Of a DNA stretch of 64,000 bases, positions 51,668-60,078 are shown piece by piece. The stretch spans positions 62,001 to 126,000 of the forward strand of contig NZ_BMYM01000001.1 in NCBI RefSeq assembly GCF_014652275.1. Direction: 5' to 3'. Under the pieces are notes generated by a model that worked only from the letters and a program-made list of their open reading frames with translations, made no database searches and had not been told where the DNA came from. This stretch comes from Parahalioglobus pacificus. GTDB lineage: Bacteria; Pseudomonadota; Gammaproteobacteria; Pseudomonadales; Halieaceae. The translations under genes were made by a program, and so were the position numbers. Each line of letters opens with the position of its first letter. Positions within the stretch are counted from its first letter, which is position 1.

Positions 51668-52825
51668 ATGAAACACTATGCAACGCTTTCACCCCAACTC
51701 AGCATTGGCCCACGAGTACGCAAGTCTCCGTTCTACGAGGCAACACGTTCGGCTGGAGCTCAGTCCTTTACGATTTACAATCACATGTACATGCCCACCA
51801 GTTACGGCGACCCCTTGGCGGAATACTGGGCAATCGTCGGTGGCGTGACGCTGTGGGATGTTTCCAGCGAACGCCAGATCGAAGTATCAGGCCCCGACGC
51901 GGTGGCGTTCACCCAGTTGCTAACCCCACGCGACATAGCATCCTGTGGCGTAGAACGTTGCCGCTATGTGGTTTTTACTGATGACAATGGCGGCATCATT
52001 AATGACGCTGTCATGTTAAGGCTGGAAGAGGATCGCTTCTGGTTGTCGCCAGGCGACGGTGACGTGCTGCTGTGGATTAAAGGCGTTGCTGCACGTTCTG
52101 GTATGAACGTACGCGTGCACGAGCCCGATGCCTCTCCATTGCAATTGCAGGGGCCCCTCGCACCTAAGGTGGCGCGAAAGCTCTTCGGCGATGTGGCCAT
52201 CGAAATGGGCTACTTCCACTTAAAAACCCTGGAGCTGGATGGCATTCCGTTGGTACTCAGCCGCACGGGTTGGAGTGGCGAGCTGGGTTATGAGCTGTAC
52301 CTGCAGGATCATAGGCTGGGTACAGAACTGTGGGATAAGGTTATGGCGGCCGGCGAGGAGTTTGGCATTAGCCCTGCCACGCCGTCGGCTATGCGCAGTA
52401 TCGAAGGCGGCTTGCTGTCGTATTGCTCGGACATCACGCTGGACGACAATCCCTTTACCCTCGGGCTTGAGCGTCTGTTGGATCTTGATAAGCCCCATGA
52501 TTACATCGGTAAGTCCGCGCTGCAGCGCATCGCAAAGGAAGGGCCACAGCGTCGTCTGGTCGGAGTAAACATCGACGGCGCGGCGCTTGCCGGCAACGAA
52601 GAGTTTTGGCGAGTGCTGGCGGATGGCGAAGTCGTGGGCCACCTTACGCGCTGCTGCTTTTCGCCCCGTTTAGAGCACAATATTGGGCTGGTCAACGTAG
52701 CTGCGGGCTACGCCGCGCCGGGTTCTAGTGTCCAGATTGAAGTGCCCGGTGAGGGTGTGCGCCAGGCTACCGTGGTCGCGCTGCCCTGGTTTGAATCCGA
52801 ACGCAAAATTCCGGCTGACATCTAG
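51668..52825 (+). CDS. GcvT-family THF methyltransferase, DmdA-like
   Basis: A 385-residue protein of the aminomethyltransferase/GcvT fold. Many positions follow the SAR11 DMSP demethylase DmdA pattern: RKSPFYEATRSAG, FTIYNHMYMPTSYG, LWDVSSERQIEVSGPDA, LLTPRDI, EDRFWLSPGDGDVLLWIKG, EPDASPLQLQGP, and GLLSYCSDITLDDNPFTLGL. DmdA takes a methyl from dimethylsulfoniopropionate onto tetrahydrofolate, giving methyl-THF and methylmercaptopropionate. Non-orthologous GcvT relatives with other methyl donors (including aromatic O-demethylases such as LigM) also exist, so DMSP is the leading but unproven substrate. It is coupled to an MTHFR-like gene that could process methyl-THF. Confidence 0.82.
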   Translation: MKHYATLSPQLSIGPRVRKSPFYEATRSAGAQSFTIYNHMYMPTSYGDPLAEYWAIVGGVTLWDVSSERQIEVSGPDAVAFTQLLTPRDIASCGVERCRYVVFTDDNGGIINDAVMLRLEEDRFWLSPGDGDVLLWIKGVAARSGMNVRVHEPDASPLQLQGPLAPKVARKLFGDVAIEMGYFHLKTLELDGIPLVLSRTGWSGELGYELYLQDHRLGTELWDKVMAAGEEFGISPATPSAMRSIEGGLLSYCSDITLDDNPFTLGLERLLDLDKPHDYIGKSALQRIAKEGPQRRLVGVNIDGAALAGNEEFWRVLADGEVVGHLTRCCFSPRLEHNIGLVNVAAGYAAPGSSVQIEVPGEGVRQATVVALPWFESERKIPADI

Positions 52826-52840
52826 AACTCGAGCATGTTG

Positions 52841-53563
52841 CTATTCAAGGCGCCGTGCGGGTAAGTCCTGATCTGGCGCTTGCAGCCAGTCGCACATGGC
52901 CAATGCCTCGTTGGTGTAGGTGCGGCGCTCGGCCTGGTCAAGGCCGAGCCAGCGGAGCGTATTCATCAGCCACCGATCCGCAGGGCCGGGCAGCAGGCCT
53001 GCGCCAGGCGTGCAGCAAATGTGATGCCAGTGCAGCAGTCCGTTTGCGAAGTGCAGCACCTCTCCGTTGGGCGAAAATGTGTAAGCCAGCTTGGCCGTCT
53101 CGGGTAGCGGCGGGCCTGCTGTTATCGAGCGGGCAACCACCACAACAGTGTCGGCGGTGGGTGTGTGCCTCGATACCAGCTGACGGTAATGTCGAGGACT
53201 GCCAACACCCAGATCAAATGCCGCCCATGCCAGGCACTGCTTATCGGTTGATGGATGCCTTTCTGCTGTGGCCGTTGTGCCTAGTCCCTCAATGAATTGC
53301 GGATACCAGGGGTGATGCGACAAAGATGCCTGCGCATACAGCAGCTCGCCAACTTCCTTCAGTGAGGGTATCGATTGCGCGGGTATGGCGATATGCGTCT
53401 CGTAGCAGTAGGTGCCTGCGGAGGGCACCCAGTGCTTTCGGGTATCTGCCTCGGCCACCTTCCTATGTGCATTACGATGCGACGCTGCCAGTTCTGCCAG
53501 TATCAGCGCTGTGCCTGGCGCTTCCTTGGCGGCTTCCTGCTCTGTAATTTCCTGAGCCTGCAT
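52841..53563 (-). CDS. Hypothetical protein, 240 aa
   Basis: A soluble protein beginning MQAQEITEQEAAKEAPG. The ATG at 53563 follows AGGA. Not recognised. It contains GTYCYETHIAIPAQSIPSL, LSHHPWYPQFIEGLG, AAFDLGVGSPRHYRQLV and HFANGLLHWHHICCTPGAG; the HWHHICC cluster of His and Cys could bind metal. A 20-residue upstream extension is in frame but has no ribosome-binding site. It converges with the DmdA-like gene and is divergent from dsbB. Function unknown. Confidence 0.7.
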   Translation of the reverse strand: MQAQEITEQEAAKEAPGTALILAELAASHRNAHRKVAEADTRKHWVPSAGTYCYETHIAIPAQSIPSLKEVGELLYAQASLSHHPWYPQFIEGLGTTATAERHPSTDKQCLAWAAFDLGVGSPRHYRQLVSRHTPTADTVVVVARSITAGPPLPETAKLAYTFSPNGEVLHFANGLLHWHHICCTPGAGLLPGPADRWLMNTLRWLGLDQAERRTYTNEALAMCDWLQAPDQDLPARRLE

Positions 53564-53713
53564 GGAGAGTTCCTGACTGTGTGACTCAACACTAGCCCAG
53601 AGAGGGAATGCACTGTAGGTCAATGGGCACGGACAATTGAACTATCCGCGCATCTGTTGTCGCATACCGGTAGAATTCCACTCGCGTTACGCGTGTTACT
53701 CAGGATCGATACC

Positions 53714-54217
53714 ATGCAGGCAATCAAGCAACTGCTGCTTTCTCGAATGTACTGGCTGGGCATAGCTGCAGGCGGCGTCGCCCTGCTGGGCATAGCGCTG
53801 TATTACCAGCATGCGCTGGGAGACGAGCCCTGTCAGGTTTGCGTGCATGTGCGGGTGTGGGTGGCGGCCTTCACGCTACTGGCGTTGGTTATGGCGGCCG
53901 TGCCACTGAACCGCTGGCTGCAGCTAGCAGGCAATGTAGTGCTGTGTGTCTGCGGGGTCGGTGTGGCCGAGCGCGCGTATTACCTGTACCTCATTGAGAA
54001 CGGTCGCGGTGAGGGCAGTTGTGAGTTTTTCCTGGGCTATCCGAACTGGTTTGCACTGGATAAGTGGATGCCGGAGGTCTTTGAAGTGCGTAACCTGTGC
54101 GGATACACGCCCGAGATGTTCTATGGCCTTTCCATGGCAGAAAGCCTGGTGCTTACCGGTGCCGGCGTCGGGTTGCTGGCGTTGCTAACGGCTTGGTTGT
54201 GGGTTTCTCAGCGCTAG
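53714..54217 (+). CDS. dsbB: Disulfide bond formation protein B
   Basis: A 167-residue inner-membrane protein with four membrane helices. The redox Cys pairs are Cys40-Cys43 in DEPCQVC (first periplasmic loop) and Cys103 plus Cys129 (second loop, GSCEFF and RNLCGY), almost the numbering of E. coli DsbB (41, 44, 104, 130). FALDKWMPEVFE matches the loop signature. DsbB reoxidises DsbA and passes electrons to quinone. The ATG at 53714 has AGGAT upstream and gives the family length. No DsbA gene is nearby. Confidence 0.93.
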   Translation: MQAIKQLLLSRMYWLGIAAGGVALLGIALYYQHALGDEPCQVCVHVRVWVAAFTLLALVMAAVPLNRWLQLAGNVVLCVCGVGVAERAYYLYLIENGRGEGSCEFFLGYPNWFALDKWMPEVFEVRNLCGYTPEMFYGLSMAESLVLTGAGVGLLALLTAWLWVSQR

Positions 54218-54221
54218 TCGC

Positions 54222-55688
54222 TCACTCGTCGGCGGCCTCAATAACCCTGCGTTCGATGTGACGCGCCAGAATACGCTGTTTCTCGGCCAGTACCTTTTTG
54301 TCAGCCCTTAACGCCCAGAGCTTGTCACGCGCCTGCCGGTAACTCTGCTGGGTGTCCACAATGCAGTTTGGGTAGTCCACCGCGTACATCTGCTGCTCCA
54401 TGGGCGTGAGTGCCCATGGCGTGTGAACAATGGGTGTGGGCAGTTCCTCCAACTCCGGACACCAGCGCTTGATAAACACTGCGTTGGCGTCGTGTTCCTG
54501 TGATTGCTTTACCGGATTGTAAATGCGGATGGTATTGATGCCGGTTACGCCTGCTTGCATCTGCATTTGTGCGTAGTGAATGCCTGGCTCGAAGTCTAGG
54601 AATAATGAGCCGAGATACGCGGCACCGGTGCGCCAGTCCTGCCACAGGTGGTGACAGAGGAACGAGACCAGCATGGCGCGTGACCGAAAGTTTACGTAGC
54701 CGGTAGCTCGAAGGCATCGCATGGAGGCGTCAATCAGTGGGTAACCCGTGTGGCCCGTTTTCCAGGCGTCCAAAAGCTCTGCCTCACGCCCGCGGGAGTG
54801 TGCCAGATAGCCGCGGTTGATGTCTTCAAACTCCATACGGCACTCCATTTCAAACTTTTGTATAAAATGACAATGCCAGTGCAGTCTCGACTCGAACGCC
54901 GATAAGGCCCGAGGCCATACCCCCAGCGCCTGCCGCTGTAGAAGCGCTTGGTAGACCTGCCTGATGCTGAGATTCCCCCAAGCGATGTAGGGGGAGAGGC
55001 GGGAACAGCTCTGGCGACTCGCCTCAGGCTTGGAGATATGTGTGGCGTAATGGCTGGCCCGGTTGCTCAGGAAGCTATCCAGGGTTGCCTGGGCAATGCA
55101 TTCACCACCCGCCTGAAACGGCGCGCTCTGTGTCCGCCATTTTGCCGGTGGCTCTCTTAAAACGAAGGGTGATAGTGCCAGTGTCTCTGCGCCCATGGCG
55201 CGCAGCTGCGATAAATCTACCGTCGCCTGAGGCGCCGACATCGTCTGATGCCATTGCCGGTTCCAGCCTTTACGTGTTCTCAGGCCACGAAGTACGCCGT
55301 TAGTTGGAAACTCCCGCCAGCGAACTTGCTGTGTATCGCACCATTGAGCGACATGCCGGTCGCGGGCAAAGGTAATGTCCAGGCCGGTTTCCTCGTGGCT
55401 CAAGAGCGCGTTGATGGTGAGAGACTCGTGCAGCGTGCGAAGAATCTCTACCGCGTCACCGCGGCATATCACTAGCGGCAGGTTGAAGGCTGCCAGCTTC
55501 TCGCGCATGTCCTCCAGGCTCTGCCAGACAAAGCGCCAATGCCGATCCCGGTAATGCGCGTCACCGAGTAACGCAGGCTCAAAGATATAGAGCAACAGTG
55601 TCGGCTTGCCGTCCTGCGCGGCCGCCGCCAGCGGCGCATGATCCTGCAGTCGCAGGTCGCGCTTAAACCAGACAACGTTGATCGACAC
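54222..55688 (-). CDS. FAD-dependent DNA photolyase/cryptochrome
   Basis: A 488-residue photolyase/cryptochrome family protein. The N-terminal antenna domain begins INVVWFKRDLRLQDHAPLAAA; the FAD domain has SRLSPYIAWGNLSIRQV, SALESRLHWHCHFIQKFE, YPLIDASMRCLRATGYVNFRSRAMLVSFL and GINTIRIYNPVKQ. It should split UV dimers with blue light, although cryptochrome-like roles cannot be excluded. It starts at a GTG 3 bases after the cho stop, so it is the second gene of a repair operon. Reading VEGD-type loops for the antenna cofactor (folate or deazaflavin) is not possible from sequence alone. Confidence 0.9.
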   Translation of the reverse strand: MSINVVWFKRDLRLQDHAPLAAAAQDGKPTLLLYIFEPALLGDAHYRDRHWRFVWQSLEDMREKLAAFNLPLVICRGDAVEILRTLHESLTINALLSHEETGLDITFARDRHVAQWCDTQQVRWREFPTNGVLRGLRTRKGWNRQWHQTMSAPQATVDLSQLRAMGAETLALSPFVLREPPAKWRTQSAPFQAGGECIAQATLDSFLSNRASHYATHISKPEASRQSCSRLSPYIAWGNLSIRQVYQALLQRQALGVWPRALSAFESRLHWHCHFIQKFEMECRMEFEDINRGYLAHSRGREAELLDAWKTGHTGYPLIDASMRCLRATGYVNFRSRAMLVSFLCHHLWQDWRTGAAYLGSLFLDFEPGIHYAQMQMQAGVTGINTIRIYNPVKQSQEHDANAVFIKRWCPELEELPTPIVHTPWALTPMEQQMYAVDYPNCIVDTQQSYRQARDKLWALRADKKVLAEKQRILARHIERRVIEAADE

Positions 55689-55691
55689 GTA

Positions 55692-56633
55692 TCAGGATGC
55701 TCTGGCAAAGGGGTAGGCGACAGGCGTGTTGTCCTCCACGTGCTCAATACGGCAGTCGGCGCGGTTCATGGCTTGAAGTATCAGTCGGTAGGCGTCGCGA
55801 TCAAAGTATGCCGCGGTATTGGTATTGCGGTCCTCGGGTGCGGTGTCGGTGAGCCCTGACTCTGCTGCCCTGCGAGCGGCAGCGGCGGTGGCGTAGCAGC
55901 CGCGAAACAGCCAATGATCTATCAGGCAATAACTGCAGGCGGGCTTGCCGTTGATGTCGACGCCGTTTTCTACTATCACAACGGGCCCCGAAAACGGCCA
56001 CGCAAGAATTTGTTCGCTTTCAAGCAAACTCAGCAATCGCTGATTATGTGCCTCCGGCGACTCCTCGCCGACACAGGCGCCGTCGCACCGTCCGATCTGG
56101 AACTGGAAGCAGGGCGCACGACTTTTGTCCAGCCCAAGCACCAGCAGGCACAGGCCATGGTCGCGGGCGAGTCGTCTAAGCGTCGACTCTACATGGCGCT
56201 TGTTGTGGTAGAGACCAAAGCAGTCTCTGCTGCGCTCGCCGCGGGCGATAAAATCCGTTGCTAATGGCTGCAAAAACCCCTCGCCGTCAGGCTGCAGCTC
56301 AATCGTGAGCAGCGTGCGCCGTACGCGCTGCCGGCGGTTGTAGAGTGGGACTTCCATCTTTATCGCGTGGTTCTCAGTTAGGAGCGCTGCCATCTCGCCG
56401 ACGGTGGGGGTGCAGTCGATGCGTGCCACCTGGCGCATCATGCGCTGCTTACGGCTGGGGATGCGTCCGGAGCGAAGATGCTCGCGGATACGCGACTCCA
56501 TACTCACGCTCTTGCCTACGTACAGCAGTACCTCCGTATCACTGAAGAACCGGTAAACACCGCAGCAGTCTGGCACGGAGGCTACCCGTCTATCACAAAC
56601 GGTAATGGTCGGTTCTGTCTGCTCGTCAGTCAT
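55692..56633 (-). CDS. cho: Excinuclease Cho (UvrC-like GIY-YIG endonuclease)
   Basis: A 313-residue GIY-YIG nuclease. The catalytic domain reads GVYRFFSDTEVLLYVGKSVSMESRIREH, with later TVGEMAALLTENHAIKMEVPLYNRR (catalytic Glu/Asn region). A Cys-rich segment APCFQFQIGRCDGACVG resembles UvrC. The length fits E. coli Cho (295), which makes an alternative 3' incision in nucleotide excision repair; full UvrC is about twice as long. It is the first gene of an operon with photolyase (3-base gap) and is divergent from the beta-propeller gene. Confidence 0.88.
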   Translation of the reverse strand: MTDEQTEPTITVCDRRVASVPDCCGVYRFFSDTEVLLYVGKSVSMESRIREHLRSGRIPSRKQRMMRQVARIDCTPTVGEMAALLTENHAIKMEVPLYNRRQRVRRTLLTIELQPDGEGFLQPLATDFIARGERSRDCFGLYHNKRHVESTLRRLARDHGLCLLVLGLDKSRAPCFQFQIGRCDGACVGEESPEAHNQRLLSLLESEQILAWPFSGPVVIVENGVDINGKPACSYCLIDHWLFRGCYATAAAARRAAESGLTDTAPEDRNTNTAAYFDRDAYRLILQAMNRADCRIEHVEDNTPVAYPFARAS

Positions 56634-56746
56634 GACGGTATGATCTGTCAGATCAGTGACGCTGCACAGCGGTGTACAGGTTGTGTCGTAGGCGAACTAA
56701 CCGCTGATCGGGCGCATTAGCGTGCCTGAAAGGCCTGGGGGCGAAA

Positions 56747-57958
56747 ATGAAAACAAGCTTCAGCGTGGTAGCGATTATCGTTTTAGTCCTGGTGCTGCTA
56801 GGCACTTACCGCGAGGCACAGTTTGGAACGACAGCCTTGTCGCGACCGGAACTGGTCGTCGGCCCCTCGGTAGAAGTGGCCATCGTCGCCAACGCCGTTG
56901 GTGGCAACCTGACCTTCATCAACTTGGCCAGTCGGCAAGTGCTGGGCGAGCGCAATGTGATTGCTGATGGCATCCGCCCGGGTGTTTTCAGGGATCCCTT
57001 GCAGTGGGCCCTGCAGCCTTTGGTGGAGCGCAGCGGGGGTAAGAACTATGCACAGGATACGGATCTCTCGCCGGACGGTGCTGTGGTGTATGTGTCCCGT
57101 GGTTTTCTCGGTGATGTGATCGCGATGGAAATCGCGACCGGTGATGTTCTTTGGCGCACCCCCATCAGTGGCCTGCGCGCTGATCACATGGCCGTCTCGG
57201 CCGATGGCAAGCGGCTATATGTGTCTGCGCTGATCTCCAGCGGTAACGTGGTTGATGTGCTTGACGCGCATACCGGCAAACACATTGGCGATTTTCCCGG
57301 TGGGAGCTGGCCCCACGATATCCATGAAAATCCCACTGGCGACAAAATCTATGTCGCAAGTCTGGGCGATATGACAGCGCATTTGGCCGAAAGAGGAAAC
57401 GATCCCGAAGCCTACCTGGTGTCCGTGGTGGATGCAGATGGTTTTCAAACCTTGGCGAAGCACCGGTTCAGGGCGGGTGTGCGACCTTTTGCGGTAACGG
57501 CATATGAAGGCAGGGTATACGCCCAGCTTTCCAATGAGCACAGCGTTGTTGTCTATAGCCTTGCGCAGCGAGAGTTGTTGCATGAGCTTGCGTTGCCGGT
57601 TGCTGAGGGAGTCACCGAAGCTGACTGGGACTTTGAGTCGCCTCACCACGGATTGGCTCTGTCGGGCGATGAGAGCACATTGTGCCTGGCGGGCCGAGCC
57701 TCCGATTATGCGGCCTTAGTCGATGCCGAGTCACTGACCTTGCGCAGCGCTGTGCCAACCGGAGATGCACCGTCATGGGCTGCGATCGATAGCACCGATA
57801 CTCTCTGTGTGTTGGCAAACAACCGCAGTGACGACGTATCACTGATTGCGCTAGTTGAGGGCATGGAGGTGGCGCGCTTGCCAGCGGGCCGCGGGCCAAA
57901 GCACGTGACCATAGGCAAGGTGCCCAAAGCGGTACTCGACTCGCTGGCGCGTGACTAA
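56747..57958 (+). CDS. YncE-like beta-propeller protein, membrane-anchored or exported
   Basis: A 403-residue protein. An N-terminal hydrophobic helix (TSFSVVAIIVLVLVLLGTY) is an anchor or signal. The rest is a YncE/SMP-30-type seven-bladed propeller: DLSPDGAVVYVSRGFLGDVIAMEIATGDVLW, AVSADGKRLYVS, ENPTGDKIYVASLGD, LALSGDESTLCLAG and CVLANNRSDDVSLIAL. No catalytic residues are evident; such proteins bind partners or DNA in the periplasm. GGGGGCG precedes the ATG. Function unknown; stands alone. Confidence 0.8.
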   Translation: MKTSFSVVAIIVLVLVLLGTYREAQFGTTALSRPELVVGPSVEVAIVANAVGGNLTFINLASRQVLGERNVIADGIRPGVFRDPLQWALQPLVERSGGKNYAQDTDLSPDGAVVYVSRGFLGDVIAMEIATGDVLWRTPISGLRADHMAVSADGKRLYVSALISSGNVVDVLDAHTGKHIGDFPGGSWPHDIHENPTGDKIYVASLGDMTAHLAERGNDPEAYLVSVVDADGFQTLAKHRFRAGVRPFAVTAYEGRVYAQLSNEHSVVVYSLAQRELLHELALPVAEGVTEADWDFESPHHGLALSGDESTLCLAGRASDYAALVDAESLTLRSAVPTGDAPSWAAIDSTDTLCVLANNRSDDVSLIALVEGMEVARLPAGRGPKHVTIGKVPKAVLDSLARD

Positions 57959-58007
57959 ATAGTGGCTAAAGACAGACTAGAGGGATATCCCGATCACGAG
58001 AGCGACA

Positions 58008-59156
58008 TCAGAGCGAGTTCGTGTGTGATTGGTGCTCACCAGCCAGCCATGTGTCGGTGACCGTGTAGTCATCATCGAACAACATCAGGTCGGCACGGTA
58101 ACCCGGCGCGAGTTTACCCAGCCGGTCCTCTAGTGCGAGGCAGGCCGCCGGATACAGCGACGCCATGCGCAGACACTCATCCAGTGCCAGGCCGACTACT
58201 TCGTGCGCGTATTGCACCGCTTCCAGCAAACTGATCGCGCTGCCTGCCAGTGTGCCTTCGCTGTCTGTCAGTTTTCCCTGTTCCAGACGAATGGTCCGTC
58301 CATTAAGCGTAAAGGATTGTTGAGGACTGCCCACCGTGCTCATTGAATCCGAGACCAATATCAGCTTGCCTGATGGCTTCATGCGGTGAGCGAGGGCGAT
58401 GGCGGCCGGGTGCACGTGGTGTCCATCAGCGATGATGCCTGCCCAACTGTCCGGGTGCAGAAGCGCGGCGCCAACGGCGCCTGGCGCGCGCGACTGCAGG
58501 GCGCCCATAGCGTTGTACAAGTGGGTAACGCCTACAACGCCCCCATCAAACGCAGCAAGCATCTCTTCGAAGCTGGCGTCGGTATGGCCAGCGCAAATTC
58601 GGATGCCGGCCGCAGAGAGGCGAGTGATGTGCTCGGGCTTGCAAGTTTCCGGCGCCAGGGTGAGCAGCACTTTAAGCGGGGACAGGGTTTCAATCCACGC
58701 GATATCATCTTCATCCATGCCGCGCAGCATGGTTTGCGAGTGAATGCCGCGCTTATGTGGGTTGAAAAATGGGCCTTCAAGATGGATGCCCAGCACGGCA
58801 GACTCGCCTTTTTCGATCATTTGACTGACCGCGGTCACGGCAAGCCGTGCAGTGTCGGAGGTATCGCTGATGAGTGTAGGCATCAGGGAGGTTGTGCCGC
58901 ATTGCCGATGGGCAGCGACAATGGTGCTGATGCTATCCGTGCATGGCGATTCGTTGAGCAGCACGCCCCCACCTCCGTTCACCTGCAGATCGATCAGCCC
59001 CGGTGCCAAGGTGCCGTTTTCAAAAGTAAGGCATTCTTCTCCCGCAGGGACCTCGTCCGCGGGCAGGATGTCACAAACGCTGTCGCCCTCAACATGCAGG
59101 GCCATGCCTATGTGAAAGTATTCGCCATCGAATATTTGGGGTGCGGCGATATACAT
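58008..59156 (-). CDS. nagA: N-acetylglucosamine-6-phosphate deacetylase
   Basis: A 382-residue amidohydrolase-superfamily enzyme, NagA. Evidence: LAPGLIDLQVNGGGG, the metal Glu in HLEGPFFNPHKRG, His residues in GHTDASFEEM and THLYNAMGALQSRAPG, GIIADGHHVHP, and the catalytic Asp in LVSDSMSTVG. It deacetylates GlcNAc-6-phosphate in chitin/amino-sugar use and cell-wall recycling. The ATG at 59156 has a GAGGAAGG ribosome-binding site. No nagB, nagE or nag regulator lies next to it, so it is an isolated nag gene here. Confidence 0.93.
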   Translation of the reverse strand: MYIAAPQIFDGEYFHIGMALHVEGDSVCDILPADEVPAGEECLTFENGTLAPGLIDLQVNGGGGVLLNESPCTDSISTIVAAHRQCGTTSLMPTLISDTSDTARLAVTAVSQMIEKGESAVLGIHLEGPFFNPHKRGIHSQTMLRGMDEDDIAWIETLSPLKVLLTLAPETCKPEHITRLSAAGIRICAGHTDASFEEMLAAFDGGVVGVTHLYNAMGALQSRAPGAVGAALLHPDSWAGIIADGHHVHPAAIALAHRMKPSGKLILVSDSMSTVGSPQQSFTLNGRTIRLEQGKLTDSEGTLAGSAISLLEAVQYAHEVVGLALDECLRMASLYPAACLALEDRLGKLAPGYRADLMLFDDDYTVTDTWLAGEHQSHTNSL

Positions 59157-59241
59157 GTTTTGCCTTCCTCTGTGACAGTGGCTTGCATGCGTTATAGCAC
59201 CGCGCCGCGTCGGGAGTAAGTCAGTCGCAGATTATCCGGAC

Positions 59242-59883
59242 TTATTTCATGCCTAGCGCCTTGGCTTCCTGTTCCAGTATGGCGGACACGGCCGGCAGCG
59301 TCTTAACGCGTTCTTGTAAGGCTGCGAACCGGGGCCAGTTATCCGCGTCCACGGTGTAGCCCGCATAGGCTGCATTCACAAAGGGGCTGACCAATGCGAG
59401 ATCGGCTTGGCTAACGTCGCCGAAGATGAAGCCTTCTTCAGGTGAATGACTTTCCAGGTAGTCCAACATGGGGGGAATTTGCTTGGTGATAATGCGCTCT
59501 ACCAGTTCTTCATCGGGCTCCTGATTAAATGCCATGGGACGCATGAATCGTTGGAAAAAGATCCCTGCGGCCATCTCGGCGATACGGCCGCAACCAAGGT
59601 CTTCATACCAGCGCGCCATCCCTTTGGCTTTTACGTCAGCGGGGTATAGGGCCAGCTCAGGATAGGCATCGTCCAGGTACTGACAGATGACCTTTGAGTC
59701 GCCCAAAATAAGGCCGTCGTCGTCCAGCGTGGGTACCTTGCCCAGTGGGTTGATCTTCAGGTACTCCTTATCACCGGAGAAGGGCATCTGGTGCACGATT
59801 TCATAGCCCAGTCCCTTCATTTCCAGCGTAACCAGAACGCGTCTTACGAACGGGGAGCCGTGCACGCCGTGTACTTTAATCAT
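59242..59883 (-). CDS. Glutathione S-transferase (standard length)
   Basis: A 213-residue GST. The N-domain VHGVHGSPFVRRVLVTLEMKGLGYE carries the likely catalytic Ser9; INPLGKVPTLDDDGLILGDSKVICQYLDDAYPE contains the cis-Pro and the acidic-Ser glutathione-binding motif. The C-domain has GFIFGDVSQADLALVSPFV. Unlike the three proteins in the 22-34 kb region it has normal length without the C-terminal extension. It is divergent from the hypothetical-TetR-sulfatase operon, with operator site D between them. Confidence 0.92.
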   Translation of the reverse strand: MIKVHGVHGSPFVRRVLVTLEMKGLGYEIVHQMPFSGDKEYLKINPLGKVPTLDDDGLILGDSKVICQYLDDAYPELALYPADVKAKGMARWYEDLGCGRIAEMAAGIFFQRFMRPMAFNQEPDEELVERIITKQIPPMLDYLESHSPEEGFIFGDVSQADLALVSPFVNAAYAGYTVDADNWPRFAALQERVKTLPAVSAILEQEAKALGMK

Positions 59884-60016
59884 ATGTCTTATCCTTTTTC
59901 TCTAACTGAACTCGATGTGCTGCCGTTCTGCAGACCTCGTCCTGTTTGGTGCCTCAGTGTCGAAGCGAGTGCCGCGAGGCCCTAAGGGCTTGTACAGATT
60001 CTAATGTAGCATATAC

Positions 60017-60033
60017 TGGCATAATTACTGTCA
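60017..60033. promoter_or_regulatory. Palindromic operator, site D
   Basis: TGGCATAATTACTGTCA; its reverse complement TGACAGTAATTATGCCA aligns with site C at 14 of 17 positions. Next to it is an additional half-site (TAGCATATAC, 60007-60016). It lies 46 bases before the GTG of the hypothetical-tetR-sulfatase operon and 134 bases from the divergent GST. Confidence 0.65.
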
Positions 60034-60078
60034 TATTTTGCTGAAGCCGTGGCTTCAGTTGCACTGAGGAGCTTTTGC

